DNA of 64,000 bases from Vreelandella azerica (GTDB taxonomy: Bacteria > Pseudomonadota > Gammaproteobacteria > Pseudomonadales > Halomonadaceae). Numbering within the stretch: the stretch's first letter is position 1; every line of letters begins with the position of its first letter. Positions 1 to 11,109 of this stretch are shown piece by piece. The stretch is taken from assembly GCF_013112225.1 (NCBI RefSeq), contig NZ_JABFHI010000001.1, forward strand, positions 620,001 to 684,000, given 5' to 3'. The position numbers and the translations under genes are program-made. A model generated the notes under the pieces. The model had not been told where the DNA came from, searched no databases, and saw only the letters and a program-made list of their open reading frames with translations.

Positions 1-1643
1 GCGAAAAACATGGTGGACGCCTATGGCAAAGGCGAATGGCAGGGCGACCGGGATAGCTGGCCGGAAAGCATTGGTGCCCAGAGCTGGCGGCGGTTGACGG
101 TGGATCACCGCCAATGTACCAACCGCCGCTGCGGTCACTTTGCGGCCTGTGCTTTTTTCGTGCCCGCCGTGACCTGGAAGAAGCCGATGTGATTGTCGCT
201 AACCATGATCTGGTGCTGGCGGATCTTTCACTGGGTGGCGGCGCGATTCTGCCGGAGCCGGAAGATGCCATCTTCATCTTTGATGAAGGCCATCATCTGC
301 CTGATAAAGCGCTATCGCACTTTGCTCACCGCTTTGCCGTACATGGTTGCCTGGGCTGGCTGAAAACCCTCAAGAACAGCCTGACAGAACTCAATCAGGC
401 GCTGGCCGCGCAGACCACGGTAGCACGCTTGCTGGCGACGTTGCCGGATACCCTGCAAGCGCTTGAGCCGCTGCTTGGCGATGTGTTTCAGACCGGCTAT
501 CAGTTGGCTGAGCGCCCTAACGGCCTGCATGACGATGAGACCTTCAAGCAGGTGCGGTTTGAAGGCGGCAAGGCACCCGATGGGCTGCGCGAGCAGGCCA
601 CTCAGCTGGTGACGATATTTGCCACCCTGGCACGCACCCTGGAAAGTATCAGCGATATCCTGCGCGAAAGCCTGGACCCTGACAAGCAGACGGGCCTGGC
701 CCGTGAGCAGGCGGAAGCCTGGTTGCCGCTGGTGGCCCTGGTGCATGGCCGGGCTGATGACGCCCATGCGCTATGGACTGCCTTTAGCACAGAAGACCCG
801 CCCAAGGCGCCGCCCAGTGCACGCTGGATCAGCCTGAACCGGGTCAACGGCGAGCCTGATATTGAGTTTTCGGCCAGCCCGGTTTCCGCAGCGGAAACTC
901 TGGCGAAAAATCTCTGGGGGCGTTGCCACGGGGCCGTAGTAACCTCCGCGACCCTGACAGCGCTGGGGCGTTTTGAGCGCCTGCAGGAGCGCGCGGGTCT
1001 GGCCAGCCGTTACCGCTATCAGGCGCTGCCCAGCCCGTTTGATTACGCCAATGCAGTACTGAGCGTGCCCCAGGCCGCCGCCGACCCGGGGAACCGTGAC
1101 GTTCACGAGCAGGCAATCGTTGATTTTGTGGCGGCGCTGGACAAGGACGAAGCCACCCTGGTGCTGTTTTCTTCCCGCGCTCAGCTTAGGGCTGTCGAGA
1201 AAGCATTGCCGGCTAGGGTGAAGCAGCGCGTACTGGCGCAGGATGCCCTGCCCAAGCGCGAGCTGCTGGAGCGTCATCGTGATGCCGTGGATGCGGGCAA
1301 GGGCAGTATTATCTTCGGGCTGGCCAGTTTTGCCGAAGGGATTGACCTGCCCGGTGACTACCTGACCCATGTGATCATTACCCGGCTGCCGTTTGCGGTG
1401 CCGGATGACCCTGTGGGCGCCACCCTGGCCGAGTGGATTGAAAGCCAGGGCGGTAACGCCTTCATGCGCATCAGCGTGCCGGATGCATCGATCAAGCTGG
1501 TGCAGGCCTGTGGGCGCCTGATCCGCAAGGAAAGCGACCGAGGCAGAATTACTCTCTTGGACAGACGGGTGCTAACGCGCCGCTATGGCAAGGCGCTGCT
1601 GGATGCCTTGCCACCGTTTCGGCGAGAAATCGCGGGTGTATGA
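1..1643 (+). CDS. dinG: ATP-dependent DNA helicase DinG (3' part; frameshifted as read)
   Basis: C-terminal roughly 540 residues of the XPD/DinG family 5'-3' helicase that removes R-loops and D-loops. The window cuts off the N-terminus with Walker A. Visible: the Fe-S cluster cysteines in QC-TNRRC-GHFAAC near bases 114-150, the DEGH Walker B at about 287-298, motif SATLTALGRF, and the end motifs FAEGIDLPGD and QACGRLIR. The protein starts in the frame of base 1 and continues in the frame of base 114. The switch fits one T lost from the T run at 153-158 (AFF then RARRDLEEADV). The local heptamer T-TTT-TTC is also a formally slippery -1 site, but the many similar breaks in this window favour a read error. 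It is followed by a perfect hairpin shared with the convergent DAHP synthase gene. Confidence 0.9.
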
Positions 1644-1649
1644 AATGAG

Positions 1650-1677
1650 TCCGCCCAGCTTAGCCAAGCTGGGCGGA
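1650..1677. terminator. Bidirectional terminator-like hairpin between dinG and aroG
   Basis: Perfect 12-bp inverted repeat (TCCGCCCAGCTT / AAGCTGGGCGGA) with a 4-nt AGCC loop between two convergent genes. Neither side has a strong T tract, so intrinsic termination is inferred from position and stem strength. Confidence 0.65.
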
Positions 1678-1714
1678 TGTTACAGCGTCTGATGAAGCGT
1701 CTGGCGAGGGCCGG

Positions 1715-2788
<1,074 letters not shown>

Positions 2789-3278
2789 CTTGCTACCTGT
2801 GTTTGAACGAGGGTTGATAAAAGGGTCTGGAAATATGTTTGATAAGCTAACGTAGTTGAGCTTTTAAGAGGTTGTAACATGCAAAGGCTTAAAACCTTGG
2901 AGTAGCTGCAACTTTATAGTGCCTAGCATCGCTTGGCCAGTGATCAACCAGCAATTGCTTTGCAATCGCCCACGATACTGTGACAGATCACCGGATCAAC
3001 TGCTTGATGCCAAGGCCAGAACGCGTAACACTATTCACTTTATAAATTGCCAAACGAAAGTGGTCAGATGATTGTCATAGCAAGCGAAAAACTGACGATC
3101 TCTATCCGCTGGTCGTTGTTCCGGGTTGTTATCAAGCCTTTGCTTGATGACGCTCTGGAAATGAACAGTTTAACCATATGCTCAAGGGACGCTATGCCGT
3201 TTGCCGAAAATGCCCATTTTGATCAGGGACCGTATCTGGACAGTACCGCCACTCCATGCAGGTTGAAGGAGTGTTTGC
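2789..3278. other. 490-bp intergenic region without a recognisable gene
   Basis: Divergent spacer between the DAHP synthase and rpoE. It must carry both promoters. It is AT-richer than its neighbours. I found no convincing ORF, RNA or sigma-E style promoter with correct spacing. A weak GAAC...TCAA pair lies at about 3163-3185 but its 15-nt spacing is short. Confidence 0.4.
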
Positions 3279-3881
3279 ATGGGCACTCGTGAAACAGACC
3301 AGCAATTGGTCGAGCGAGCTCAAAAAGGTGATAACCGGGCGTTTGATCTACTGGTCAGAAAATATCAGCACAAGATCATCGGCCTGATTAGCCGCTACGT
3401 ACACGACCATTCCGAAGTTCAAGATGTGGCCCAGGAAGCGTTTATCAAGGCTTATCGGGCATTGGGGAACTTTCGCTCAGAGAGTGCTTTTTATACTTGG
3501 ATGTATCGTATCGCCATCAACACCGCAAAGAATCACCTGGTTTCTCGCAGTCGTCGGCCACCAGGTAACGATGTGGATATCAGCGATGCGGAAATCGTTG
3601 ATCAAAGCGGGCGCCTTTCAGATAGCGAGACACCCGAGGCATCCATTGCCCGGGATCAGCTGGAAGCCGCTGTCTATGAGGCGATTGAAAACCTGCCGGA
3701 TGATTTACGTACCGCTATTACCCTGCGCGAGCTGGATGGCCTGGCCTATGAAGATATTGCCCAGGTGATGCAATGCCCGGTGGGAACCGTGCGCTCGCGC
3801 ATTTTTCGAGCTCGTGAAGCGGTGGATGAGCATATTCGCCCCCTGGTGAGTACCGCACGCAACAGCCGCGATGAAGCGTAA
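3279..3881 (+). CDS. rpoE: Extracytoplasmic sigma factor RpoE/AlgU
   Basis: 200-residue ECF sigma factor directing RNA polymerase to envelope-stress promoters. Region 2 includes HSEVQDVAQEAFIKAYRALGNF and YTWMYRIAINTAKN (roughly residues 20-95). Region 4 includes LREL-DGLAYEDIAQVM and GTVRSRIFRAREA (roughly 130-182). The start is supported by AAGGAG seven bases before the ATG. The next gene is its anti-sigma factor, then a DegP-type protease, which matches the AlgU-MucA-MucD arrangement. The gap to rseA is unusually long at 225 bp, and rseB is missing. Confidence 0.95.
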   Translation: MGTRETDQQLVERAQKGDNRAFDLLVRKYQHKIIGLISRYVHDHSEVQDVAQEAFIKAYRALGNFRSESAFYTWMYRIAINTAKNHLVSRSRRPPGNDVDISDAEIVDQSGRLSDSETPEASIARDQLEAAVYEAIENLPDDLRTAITLRELDGLAYEDIAQVMQCPVGTVRSRIFRAREAVDEHIRPLVSTARNSRDEA

Positions 3882-3906
3882 CCGTATCACGGCGGTTTTT
3901 TGATCC

Positions 3907-3934
3907 GTCTTTTTTGACAGGTCTTTTTTGACAG
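3907..3934 (+). repeat. Exact 14-bp tandem duplication between rpoE and rseA
   Basis: GTCTTTTTTGACAG occurs twice head to tail (3907-3920 and 3921-3934). Each copy contains TTGACA, which resembles a -35 element. The second copy also forms the left arm of an 8-bp inverted repeat, ACAGTTCA / TGAACTGT (3931-3938 and 3951-3958). Confidence 0.8.
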
Positions 3935-4106
3935 TTCAGCCAGCGTGTATTGAACTGTTAAGAAAATCTGGCGTCTCAAAGGGGTGAATCAGTGAACAAG
4001 GTCATCCGTAGAAGATGAGCTTCAATGTGTAAGGCGGGAAAGACGATAGGGTCTTGGCGCGGGGAAGCATCATTAAGTGCCCCGGATTATTGTGAGGATG
4101 TGAAGT

Positions 4107-4838
4107 ATGAGTCAGAACACACGCGAGTCACTGTCAGCTTTAATGGACGGCGAAAGTGATGAACTGGAATTGCGCCGCGTACTTAAAGGCCTGGATAATG
4201 ACAGCGATTCAGCAGATACCTGGCGGCGCTATCATCTGGCTCGCAGCCTGATGCAGCGTGATAAAGAGATTGATGTCAGCATGGATCTCTCCGCTGGCAT
4301 CATGGCGCGTATTCAAGAAGAATCGCCTGAACAGGTGGCGGCGCCTGCTGAAACGACATCTCGCCAGAAAGTATCCTCAATGTCCTTTGCACGTGGCGCT
4401 GGTATTGCCGCGGCAGTATCGCTCATGGTGATTACTGGTGTTCAGTATTTCAATAGCGGCACTGACCTGATTGAGCAGCCCAGCAACAATATTGCTAATA
4501 ATCCATCGCAACCTGTCCAGCAGGTACAGCCGGTTAATCTGTCGTCATTCTCGGCATCTAACTCTATAGTTAGTGATTCATCCACGGATGTGCCTATGTT
4601 TGAGCAGATGCCGTTCCGGTTATCCGGCGATGGTACAGCAGGCACTGGGTTAATGACGGTGAGCGAAGGCAACTTAGCAATGCCCAGCGCTCAGACGTCG
4701 TCAAATATGAATATTCAGTCTTTCGCAATGGATAGCGAACAGTTGCGCCTGTTGAAATCCTATTTTGAAGAACATGGGCAATATGATGCTAATGCCTGGT
4801 CAACGTCTGCGTCTGCGTCTTCAGCCGCATCTGAATAG
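4107..4838 (+). CDS. rseA: Anti-sigma-E factor RseA/MucA
   Basis: 243-residue single-pass inner-membrane protein that sequesters RpoE. The N-terminal cytoplasmic RseA_N domain is visible as ESLSALMDGESDELELRRVL and TWRRYHLARSLM (residues 7-50). A membrane segment (RGAGIAAAVSLMVITGVQYF) lies at about 96-115. The periplasmic part is Ser/Asn/Gln-rich with a C-terminal motif (EQLRLLKSYFEEHG) seen in MucA/RseA tails. The start is preceded by GTGAGGATGTGA. No gene for the regulator RseB/MucB follows, unlike E. coli and Pseudomonas; the next gene is the protease, 380 bp away. Confidence 0.9.
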   Translation: MSQNTRESLSALMDGESDELELRRVLKGLDNDSDSADTWRRYHLARSLMQRDKEIDVSMDLSAGIMARIQEESPEQVAAPAETTSRQKVSSMSFARGAGIAAAVSLMVITGVQYFNSGTDLIEQPSNNIANNPSQPVQQVQPVNLSSFSASNSIVSDSSTDVPMFEQMPFRLSGDGTAGTGLMTVSEGNLAMPSAQTSSNMNIQSFAMDSEQLRLLKSYFEEHGQYDANAWSTSASASSAASE

Positions 4839-4917
4839 CTGCTCCATGCAGAACACCGAGTAATTCGCCCTCTGCCCTGTTGATAACTCGCCTAATGTCG
4901 CCTGAGTCCCACCGCTT

Positions 4918-4961
4918 AGCCACTGCAATATGAACCCAAAGGGCTGCATGTTGCAGTGGCT
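4918..4961. repeat. Long imperfect hairpin in the rseA-mucD gap
   Basis: Outer arms AGCCACTGCAA (4918-4928) and TTGCAGTGGCT (4951-4961) are perfectly complementary. Inside them ATG/CAT and CCC-AAA-GGG pair again, giving an extended stem with a small bulge and an AAA loop. No T tract follows, so it is not a classical terminator. Confidence 0.7.
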
Positions 4962-5053
4962 GGGCAGTTAGTTGCTAACACTAAGCAGTGTGCCGAAAGC
5001 TCTTCCTTGATAATTATTTTGCTTGCCCCCAACTATTTATTGCCTAATGTTAC

Positions 5054-5080
5054 TGAACGCTTGCCTCCACGTTTGGTCAA
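5054..5080 (+). promoter_or_regulatory. Candidate RpoE-dependent promoter of mucD
   Basis: TGAAC (5054-5058) is followed by GGTCAA (5075-5080), with 18 nt between GAAC and TCAA. This resembles the GAACTT-N16/17-TCnAA pattern of sigma-E/AlgU promoters. The -35 lacks the TT. The distance to the ATG is about 140 bp. Proposed from pattern and context only. Confidence 0.3.
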
Positions 5081-5220
5081 TGAAGGGTGAGCGTTGAGTT
5101 TTAAATAGCGTGCAGCTATCCAAAGCACATTTTATTACTTGCTAGAATTCCGCTATTCGTTGATGTTGCAATATGGCTTGTTAGCAAAAGCCTTGTTAAC
5201 AAAAATACAGGAGCTATTCA

Positions 5221-6634
5221 TGAAGCGTTTGATTGTCCCTGCTGTGCTCGGGTGGAGCTTGACAGTAATGATGACCTTTAGCGTTGCCGCTCAGGCCAAC
5301 TCCTTACCCGATTTTACCGAACTTGTTGAAGATGCCGCCCCAGGCGTCGTCAATATTTCCACGACCCGAATATTGCCAAGTCGTCGCTCTCCCTCGTTTC
5401 ATGGTTTTAGCAATGAAGACATTCCAGAAATTTTTCGTCACTTTTTCGGCGACCGTATTCCTATGCCGCCGAGCGATGGTGCGCCTGGGCGGCGTCAGGA
5501 GCGTCAGTCGCTAGGGTCAGGCTTTGTCATCAGTGACGACGGCTACGTTCTTACCAATGCCCATGTGGTTGAGGAAGCGGATGAGATTCTTGTTCGCCTG
5601 AACGATCGCCGGGAGCTGCCGGCCGAGCTGATTGGCAGCGACCCCCAAACTGATGTGGCGTTACTGAAAGTGGATGCCGATGAGTTGCCTACGCTTGAGC
5701 TAGGGGATTCCGATGATCTCAAGGTGGGTGAATGGGTCGCTGCCATCGGTTCGCCGTTCGGTTTTGACTATTCTGTGACGGCCGGTATTGTCAGCGCTAT
5801 CAACCGCACCCTGCCGCGTGATGTATACGTGCCCTTTATCCAGACGGATGTTGCTATTAATCCGGGTAACTCAGGCGGGCCACTGTTTAATTTGGAAGGT
5901 GAAGTCGTCGGTATCAACTCCCAGATATTTACCCGTAGTGGCGGTTTCATGGGCGTTTCGTTTGCCATCCCGATCAATGTTGCTATGGATGTGGCCGATC
6001 AGCTGCGTGAAGATGGTCGCGTAAATCGTGGTTGGTTGGGGGTGATGATCCAGCCGGTCTCTCGTGATCTGGCGGAATCTTTCGGCATGGATGACGCCAT
6101 CGGTGCGCTGATAGCGGATCTCGATCCTGAAGGTCCGGCCGCTGAAGGTGGTCTGCGGGCAGGTGATGTGATTCTTGAGGTGAACGGTGAAGAGGTCGAG
6201 CGTTCCAGCGTGCTGCCACGTTTGATCGGCCGGGTGTCTCCGGGGATGATGTCACGCTCTTGCTGTTGCGTGATGGCCGTGAGATTACTCAGGAAGTTGC
6301 TTTGGGAAGCTGGCCTAACAGTGAGAATGAAAGCGGTTTGGCCGAGCGTGATAACCAAGCGCGCCTGGGTGTCAGCGTTAGTGAAGTGGATGCGGAAACC
6401 CGCGAGCGTCTGAATATCCCAGGGGGCGTTGAAGTCACTGCGGTTGAACCGCAAAGCATTGCAGCTCAGTCAGGTATTCGTGCCGGGGATATTCTGGTCA
6501 GTATCGACTATCGCAATGTGACCTCGGCCTCAGAGCTTAGGGATATCGTCGAAGAGTTGCCTAACGACCGGGCGATTCCGTTGCGTCTTTTCCGCGATGG
6601 CCGTTCACTGTTCGTAGCGCTGCGTATGGAATAA
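5221..6634 (+). CDS. mucD: Periplasmic serine protease DegP/MucD family (frameshifted as read)
   Basis: HtrA-family protease/chaperone for misfolded envelope proteins, about 471 residues once repaired. The ATG at 5221 (after GGAGCTATTC) gives a signal peptide ending near SVAAQA (residue 26). The catalytic triad is His115 (LTNAHVV), Asp145 (QTDVALLK) and Ser218 (NPGNSGGPL). PDZ1 begins around RGWLGVMIQP and PDZ2 around RLGVSVSEVD. The frame breaks in the G run 6242-6245. Adding one G restores RVSPGDDVTLLLLRDGRE and the second PDZ domain to 6634. MucD/DegQ-type rather than E. coli DegP is inferred from its place next to rpoE-rseA. A strong hairpin terminator follows. Confidence 0.92.
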
Positions 6635-6664
6635 CGCCACAGCCAACCTTTCATTGAATCGATG

Positions 6665-6692
6665 CAACAGCCCGGCTTATGCCGGGCTGTTG
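6665..6692 (+). terminator. Terminator after mucD
   Basis: Perfect 12-bp stem CAACAGCCCGGC / GCCGGGCTGTTG with a TTAT loop, ending the sigma-E locus before lepA. Only a short T/G tail follows. Confidence 0.75.
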
Positions 6693-6830
6693 TGTATCAA
6701 TAGAAGCGGCGATATGACGACAGCCCCGCCTCGCCGGTGTACAATGCACCCCAATTTTATTTTCTAGCGCCCAATGGCATGCTCATAGCGTTGTGCATGG
6801 CTGCGTACACAGACCGGAATTTATCGGCAA

Positions 6831-8643
6831 ATGATGACAGAAAATTCTAAAGATCTCAGTAAGATACGCAACTTCTCCATTATCGCTCATATTGATCACG
6901 GCAAATCTACCCTGTCAGACCGCTTGATACAGACCTGTGGTGGCCTGAGTGAACGCGAGCTGAAAGAGCAAGTGCTTGATTCAATGGATATCGAGCGTGA
7001 GCGGGGGATTACCATCAAGGCGCAGTCAGTCACCCTTGATTACCACGCAGCCGACGGCGAGATCTACCAGCTCAACTTCATTGACACCCCTGGGCATGTC
7101 GACTTTTCCTATGAAGTATCCCGCTCCCTGTATGCCTGCGAAGGGGCCTTGCTGGTGGGATGCGGCCCAGGGCGTTGAAGCCCAGTCCGTGGCCAACTGC
7201 TACACCGCCGTTGAGCAGGGGCTTGAGGTATTGCCGGTGCTGAACAAGATTGACCTGCCCCAGGCAGACCCGGACCGCGTTGCCCAGGAAATCGAGGAAA
7301 TCATTGGTATTGACGCTACTGATGCCTGTCAGGTTTCTGCCAAAAGCGGTATTGGTATTGATGAGCTCCTTGAGCGCCTGGTGCGCGACATTCCGCCACC
7401 CAAGGGCAACCGCGAGGCACCCCTGCAAGCGCTGATTATTGATTCCTGGTTTGATAATTATCTGGGCGTCGTATCGCTGGTTCGGGTTTTTGATGGCACC
7501 TTGCGTAAAGGCGACAAGATCCGTATCAAGTCAACCGGGCGCGACTGGGGCGCGACAGAAGTGGGGATCTTTACTCCGCTGCGTAAACAGACGGATATTC
7601 TGCGTGCAGGCGAAGTCGGTTTTCTGGTCGCGGGTATCAAGGACATCCACGGTGCGCCAGTGGGCGATACCATCACTCACGCCAAGACGCCGGATGTTGA
7701 ACGTCTGCCAGGGTTTCTGAAAGTCAAACCGCAGGTTTACGCGGGTATGTTCCCGGTCAGCGCTGATGATTACGAAGACTTCCGCGATGCGCTGGAAAAG
7801 CTGTCACTCAACGATGCATCGCTGGAATATGAACCGGAAAACTCGGATGCGCTGGGGTTTGGTTTCCGCGTAGGCTTTCTCGGCACCCTGCATATGGAAA
7901 TCGTTCAGGAGCGGGTGGAGCGTGAGTATGACCTGGATTTGCTCACCACGGCGCCGACGGTGGTCTATGAGCTGGCGTTAAAGAATGGCGATATCCAGTA
8001 TGTTTCCAACCCGTCCAAGCTGCCTGACCTGGCTGACGTTGAGGAAATGCGTGAACCGATTGTGCGCGCCAGCATTCTGGTGCCGCAGGATTATGTAGGC
8101 AATGTGATCGCCGAGTGCGAGCAGCGCCGTGGCACTCAGCTGGACATGCAGTTTCTGGGTAATCAGATCCAGCTGACCTACGAGTTGCCAATGTCGGAAG
8201 TGGTCATGGATTTCTTTGATCGACTCAAGTCCATTTCCAAAGGCTATGCGTCGCTTGAATACAATTTTGAGCGTTTTGAAGCGGCCAAGCTGGTACGCCT
8301 GGATGTCTTGATCAACGGCGATAAGGTAGATGCACTGGCGGTAATCATTCACCGTGATCACGCCCAGTCTCGCGGCCGCATTCTGGTCGAGAAGATGAAA
8401 GAACTGATTCCCCGTCAGATGTTTGATGTGGCGATTCAGTCCGCGATTGGCGGGCAGGTCGTGGCACGCTCAACGGTCAAGGCATTGCGCAAGAATGTTA
8501 CAGCCAAATGCTACGGTGGGGATGTGTCGCGCAAGAAAAAACTACTGGAAAAGCAGAAAGCCGGTAAAAAACGCATGAAGCAGGTAGGGCGTGTGGAAAT
8601 CCCTCAAGACGCTTTCCTGGCCGTGCTCAAGGTCAACGATTAG
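6831..8643 (+). CDS. lepA: Elongation factor 4 (LepA), frameshifted as read
   Basis: Ribosome-associated GTPase of the EF-G family, about 603 residues when repaired (E. coli 599). G1 is AHIDHGKST, the switch region is [17 protein letters not shown]3 is DTPGHVD, and G4 is NKIDLPQAD. The C-terminal LepA-specific domain ends with [17 protein letters not shown]. Near 7157-7159 (GGG) the frame shifts by +1, which needs one extra or two missing bases; the expected sequence is [15 protein letters not shown]. Two adjacent ATGs (6831, 6834) are possible starts. It is directly followed by lepB, as in many gammaproteobacteria. Confidence 0.93.
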
Positions 8644-8658
8644 GGATCACAAAGCCCC

Positions 8659-9462
8659 ATGGATTTTTCATTATTGCTGGTTATCGCGGTGCTGCTGTCT
8701 GGCGCTATCTATCTGCTGGACATCCTGGTTTTTCGACCCCAGCGCCGTAAACGCGCCGAGGCAGCACAAGCTGCCAGTGAAGAAGGACTCGATGCCGCCA
8801 GCCGTGAGGCCTTGCTCAAAGAGCCCTGGCTGGTCGATTATGCACGTTCCTTCTTTCCTGTGCTGTTTGTGGTGTTGGTGGTGCGCAGCTTTATCGTCGA
8901 GCCGTTTCAGATTCCATCAGGCTCCATGCGCCCGACGCTGGAAGTGGGTGACTTTATCCTGGTGAACAAGTATGCCTACGGGTTGCGCTTACCGGTTAGC
9001 CATACCCAGATTCTGGAAGTGGACAGCCCGGAACGTGGCGATGTCATGGTGTTTCGCTTCCCTAATGAGCCCTCGGTCAATTTCATCAAGCGGGTGGTAG
9101 GCCTCCCTGGGGATACCATTCGCTATGAAGGCAAGCAGCTATATGTCAATGGTGAAAGAATAGCCAAGCAATTGCTGGAAGAAGGGCCGGATGCCTCGCC
9201 TCAGCAGTTGCTGCTGGAAGAGGAGCTTGACCAGGCGCGTTACCGGATATACAACAATCCTCGTGACCCTGGCCCGCAGCTGCGTGAAGTTGAAGTTCCG
9301 GAAGGCCATTATTTCACTATGGGTGATAATCGTGACCATTCCAACGACAGCCGCTACTGGGGCTTTGTGCCGGAAGAGAATATTGTTGGCCGTGCCTTTG
9401 CCGTATGGATGCAATGGGATGGTGGTCTTCCCAGTTTCAGCGAGGTACGCCGCATTGAATAA
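8659..9462 (+). CDS. lepB: Signal peptidase I
   Basis: Membrane-anchored Ser/Lys endopeptidase that removes signal peptides from exported proteins, 267 residues. N-terminal membrane segments lie at about residues 3-24 and 63-80. The catalytic Ser89 is in IPSGSMRPTL and the catalytic Lys144 is in FIKRVVGLPGD. Box E (GDNRDHSNDSRYWGFVP) is near the end. Starts 15 bp after lepA, so probably co-transcribed with lepA and rnc. Confidence 0.95.
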   Translation: MDFSLLLVIAVLLSGAIYLLDILVFRPQRRKRAEAAQAASEEGLDAASREALLKEPWLVDYARSFFPVLFVVLVVRSFIVEPFQIPSGSMRPTLEVGDFILVNKYAYGLRLPVSHTQILEVDSPERGDVMVFRFPNEPSVNFIKRVVGLPGDTIRYEGKQLYVNGERIAKQLLEEGPDASPQQLLLEEELDQARYRIYNNPRDPGPQLREVEVPEGHYFTMGDNRDHSNDSRYWGFVPEENIVGRAFAVWMQWDGGLPSFSEVRRIE

Positions 9463-9513
9463 ACGGATGTTGGATGTGCCCCCTTTGGTAACCGTCAATG
9501 ACGTAGGAGTCCC

Positions 9514-10206
9514 GTGAGTAATTCCTTGACCGCTTTTTGTCGGCGAATAGGCCATGAGTTTAACGACAGTAGCCTGTTGGAGCTGGCAATGACACACCGC
9601 AGCTATGGTGGTCGCAACAATGAGCGCCTGGAGTTTCTGGGTGACTCGATTGTCAATTTTGTGATCGCCGAAGCGCTGTTTGAACGCTTTCCCCAGGCGC
9701 GTGAAGGTCAACTTTCACGCTTGAGGGCACGTCTGGTCAAAGGCCAGACGCTGGCCGAACTGGCGCGCGAGATGGCGTTTGGAGAGTGCTTGCGACTGGG
9801 GTCGGGTGAGATGAAAAGCGGCGGGCATCGCCGTGAATCCATTCTCGCTGATGCCGTGGAAGCCGTAATTGGTGCCATTTATCTGGATGCTGGCATGGAT
9901 GCCGTGCGTGAACGCGTAATGGCCTGGTACAGCCAGCGAATGGATAACATTTCCCTGCAAGACACCCAGAAAGACCCGAAAACCCGTTTGCAGGAGTTCC
10001 TGCAATCTCGTCAGGCGGCGCTGCCGCGTTACGAGGTAGTTTCTGTTAAGGGCGAAGCTCATGCCCAGACATTTACCGTGGAGTGCCACATCGACCTTCT
10101 TGAACAACATACCGTCGGTAAAGGGCCCAGCCGCCGACACGCGGAACAGCAAGCCGCTGCCAAAGCCCTAAGTTTCCTGGAACCGTCCGGAGAAGATACC
10201 CAATGA
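9514..10206 (+). CDS. rnc: Ribonuclease III
   Basis: 230-residue double-strand-specific endoribonuclease for rRNA and mRNA processing. The signature [14 protein letters not shown] carries catalytic acidic residues, with a second acidic cluster in [17 protein letters not shown]. The C-terminal dsRNA-binding domain starts around [11 protein letters not shown] and ends [14 protein letters not shown]. The start is GTG at 9514, with TAGGAGT just upstream. Its stop overlaps the era start by 4 bp (ATGA), the usual rnc-era coupling. Confidence 0.95.
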   Translation: MSNSLTAFCRRIGHEFNDSSLLELAMTHRSYGGRNNERLEFLGDSIVNFVIAEALFERFPQAREGQLSRLRARLVKGQTLAELAREMAFGECLRLGSGEMKSGGHRRESILADAVEAVIGAIYLDAGMDAVRERVMAWYSQRMDNISLQDTQKDPKTRLQEFLQSRQAALPRYEVVSVKGEAHAQTFTVECHIDLLEQHTVGKGPSRRHAEQQAAAKALSFLEPSGEDTQ

Positions 10207-11102
10207 GCCAGACCTGTGGATTTGTGGCCATCGTTGGGCGCCCCAACGTGGGTAAATCAACGTTGATGAATCGTATCCTTGGCCAGAAGGTGTCGATTAC
10301 CTCACGGCGCCCGCAGACAACGCGGCATCAGGTCATGGGGATCAAGACCGACGGTGACACCCAGTTTGTCTACGTGGATACGCCGGGCATGCATATCATG
10401 TCCAAGGATCGCAATAAGGCAATCAACCATTTCATGAACCAGGCGGCGACCCAGGCCCTGCGCGATGTGGATTGCGTGGTGTTCATTATCGACCGGACCC
10501 GCTGGAGTGATGAAGATCAGGCCGTGCTCAAGCGCCTGGAACACGTTGAAGCGCCTATTATCCTGGCGGTCAACAAGGTCGACCGCTTGCAGGATAAGGC
10601 GTCACTGCTGCCCTGGCTTTCAGAGGTTGGCGCACGGCGTGAGTTTGCGGCCATCATTCCGATTTCGGCCAAGCATGGCACTCAGGTAGATACCCTGGAA
10701 GCAGAGGTGGCCAAGCATCTGCCGGAAAGCGTGCACTTCTTCCCGGAAGACCAGATCACGGATAAAAGCATGCGCTTTATGGCCGCCGAGCTGGTACGCG
10801 AAAAAATCATGCGTCAGTTAGGTGCTGAGTTGCCCTATCAGGTAACGGTCGAGATTGAAGAGTTCCGCGAAACCGAGCGGGTGACGCATATCAGTGCCCT
10901 GATTCTGGTGGAACGCCAGGGCCAGAAGGTGATTCTGATTGGCGACAACGGCGACCGGATCAAGAATATTGGCCGTGAGGCGCGTCTGGATATTGAGCGG
11001 GTGCTGGATACCAAGGTCATGCTGAATTTATGGGTCAAGGTAAAACGCGGTTGGTCTGACGATGAACGCGCCCTGAAAAGCCTCGGTTACGATCTCGATT
11101 AA
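10203..11102 (+). CDS. era: GTPase Era
   Basis: 299-residue essential GTPase that binds 16S rRNA during 30S assembly. G1 is GRPNVGKST (residues 12-20), G3 is DTPGMH, and G4 is NKVD. The C-terminal KH domain includes [18 protein letters not shown]. It is translationally coupled to rnc and followed 8 bp later by recO. Confidence 0.96.
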   Translation: MSQTCGFVAIVGRPNVGKSTLMNRILGQKVSITSRRPQTTRHQVMGIKTDGDTQFVYVDTPGMHIMSKDRNKAINHFMNQAATQALRDVDCVVFIIDRTRWSDEDQAVLKRLEHVEAPIILAVNKVDRLQDKASLLPWLSEVGARREFAAIIPISAKHGTQVDTLEAEVAKHLPESVHFFPEDQITDKSMRFMAAELVREKIMRQLGAELPYQVTVEIEEFRETERVTHISALILVERQGQKVILIGDNGDRIKNIGREARLDIERVLDTKVMLNLWVKVKRGWSDDERALKSLGYDLD

Positions 11103-11109
11103 TAGCCCC

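Larger units (their letters stand above)
4839..5220. other. 382-bp structured gap between rseA and mucD
   Basis: No ORF of note. It contains a long imperfect hairpin at 4918-4961 and a sigma-E-like promoter candidate at 5054-5080, listed separately. The absence of coding sequence here shows that rseB is truly missing from its usual place. Confidence 0.6.

Noticed and set aside
3047-3292. 81-codon reading frame overlapping the rpoE start
   Set aside because: No domain or ribosome binding site, and it overlaps the supported rpoE start in another frame; treated as non-coding promoter DNA.
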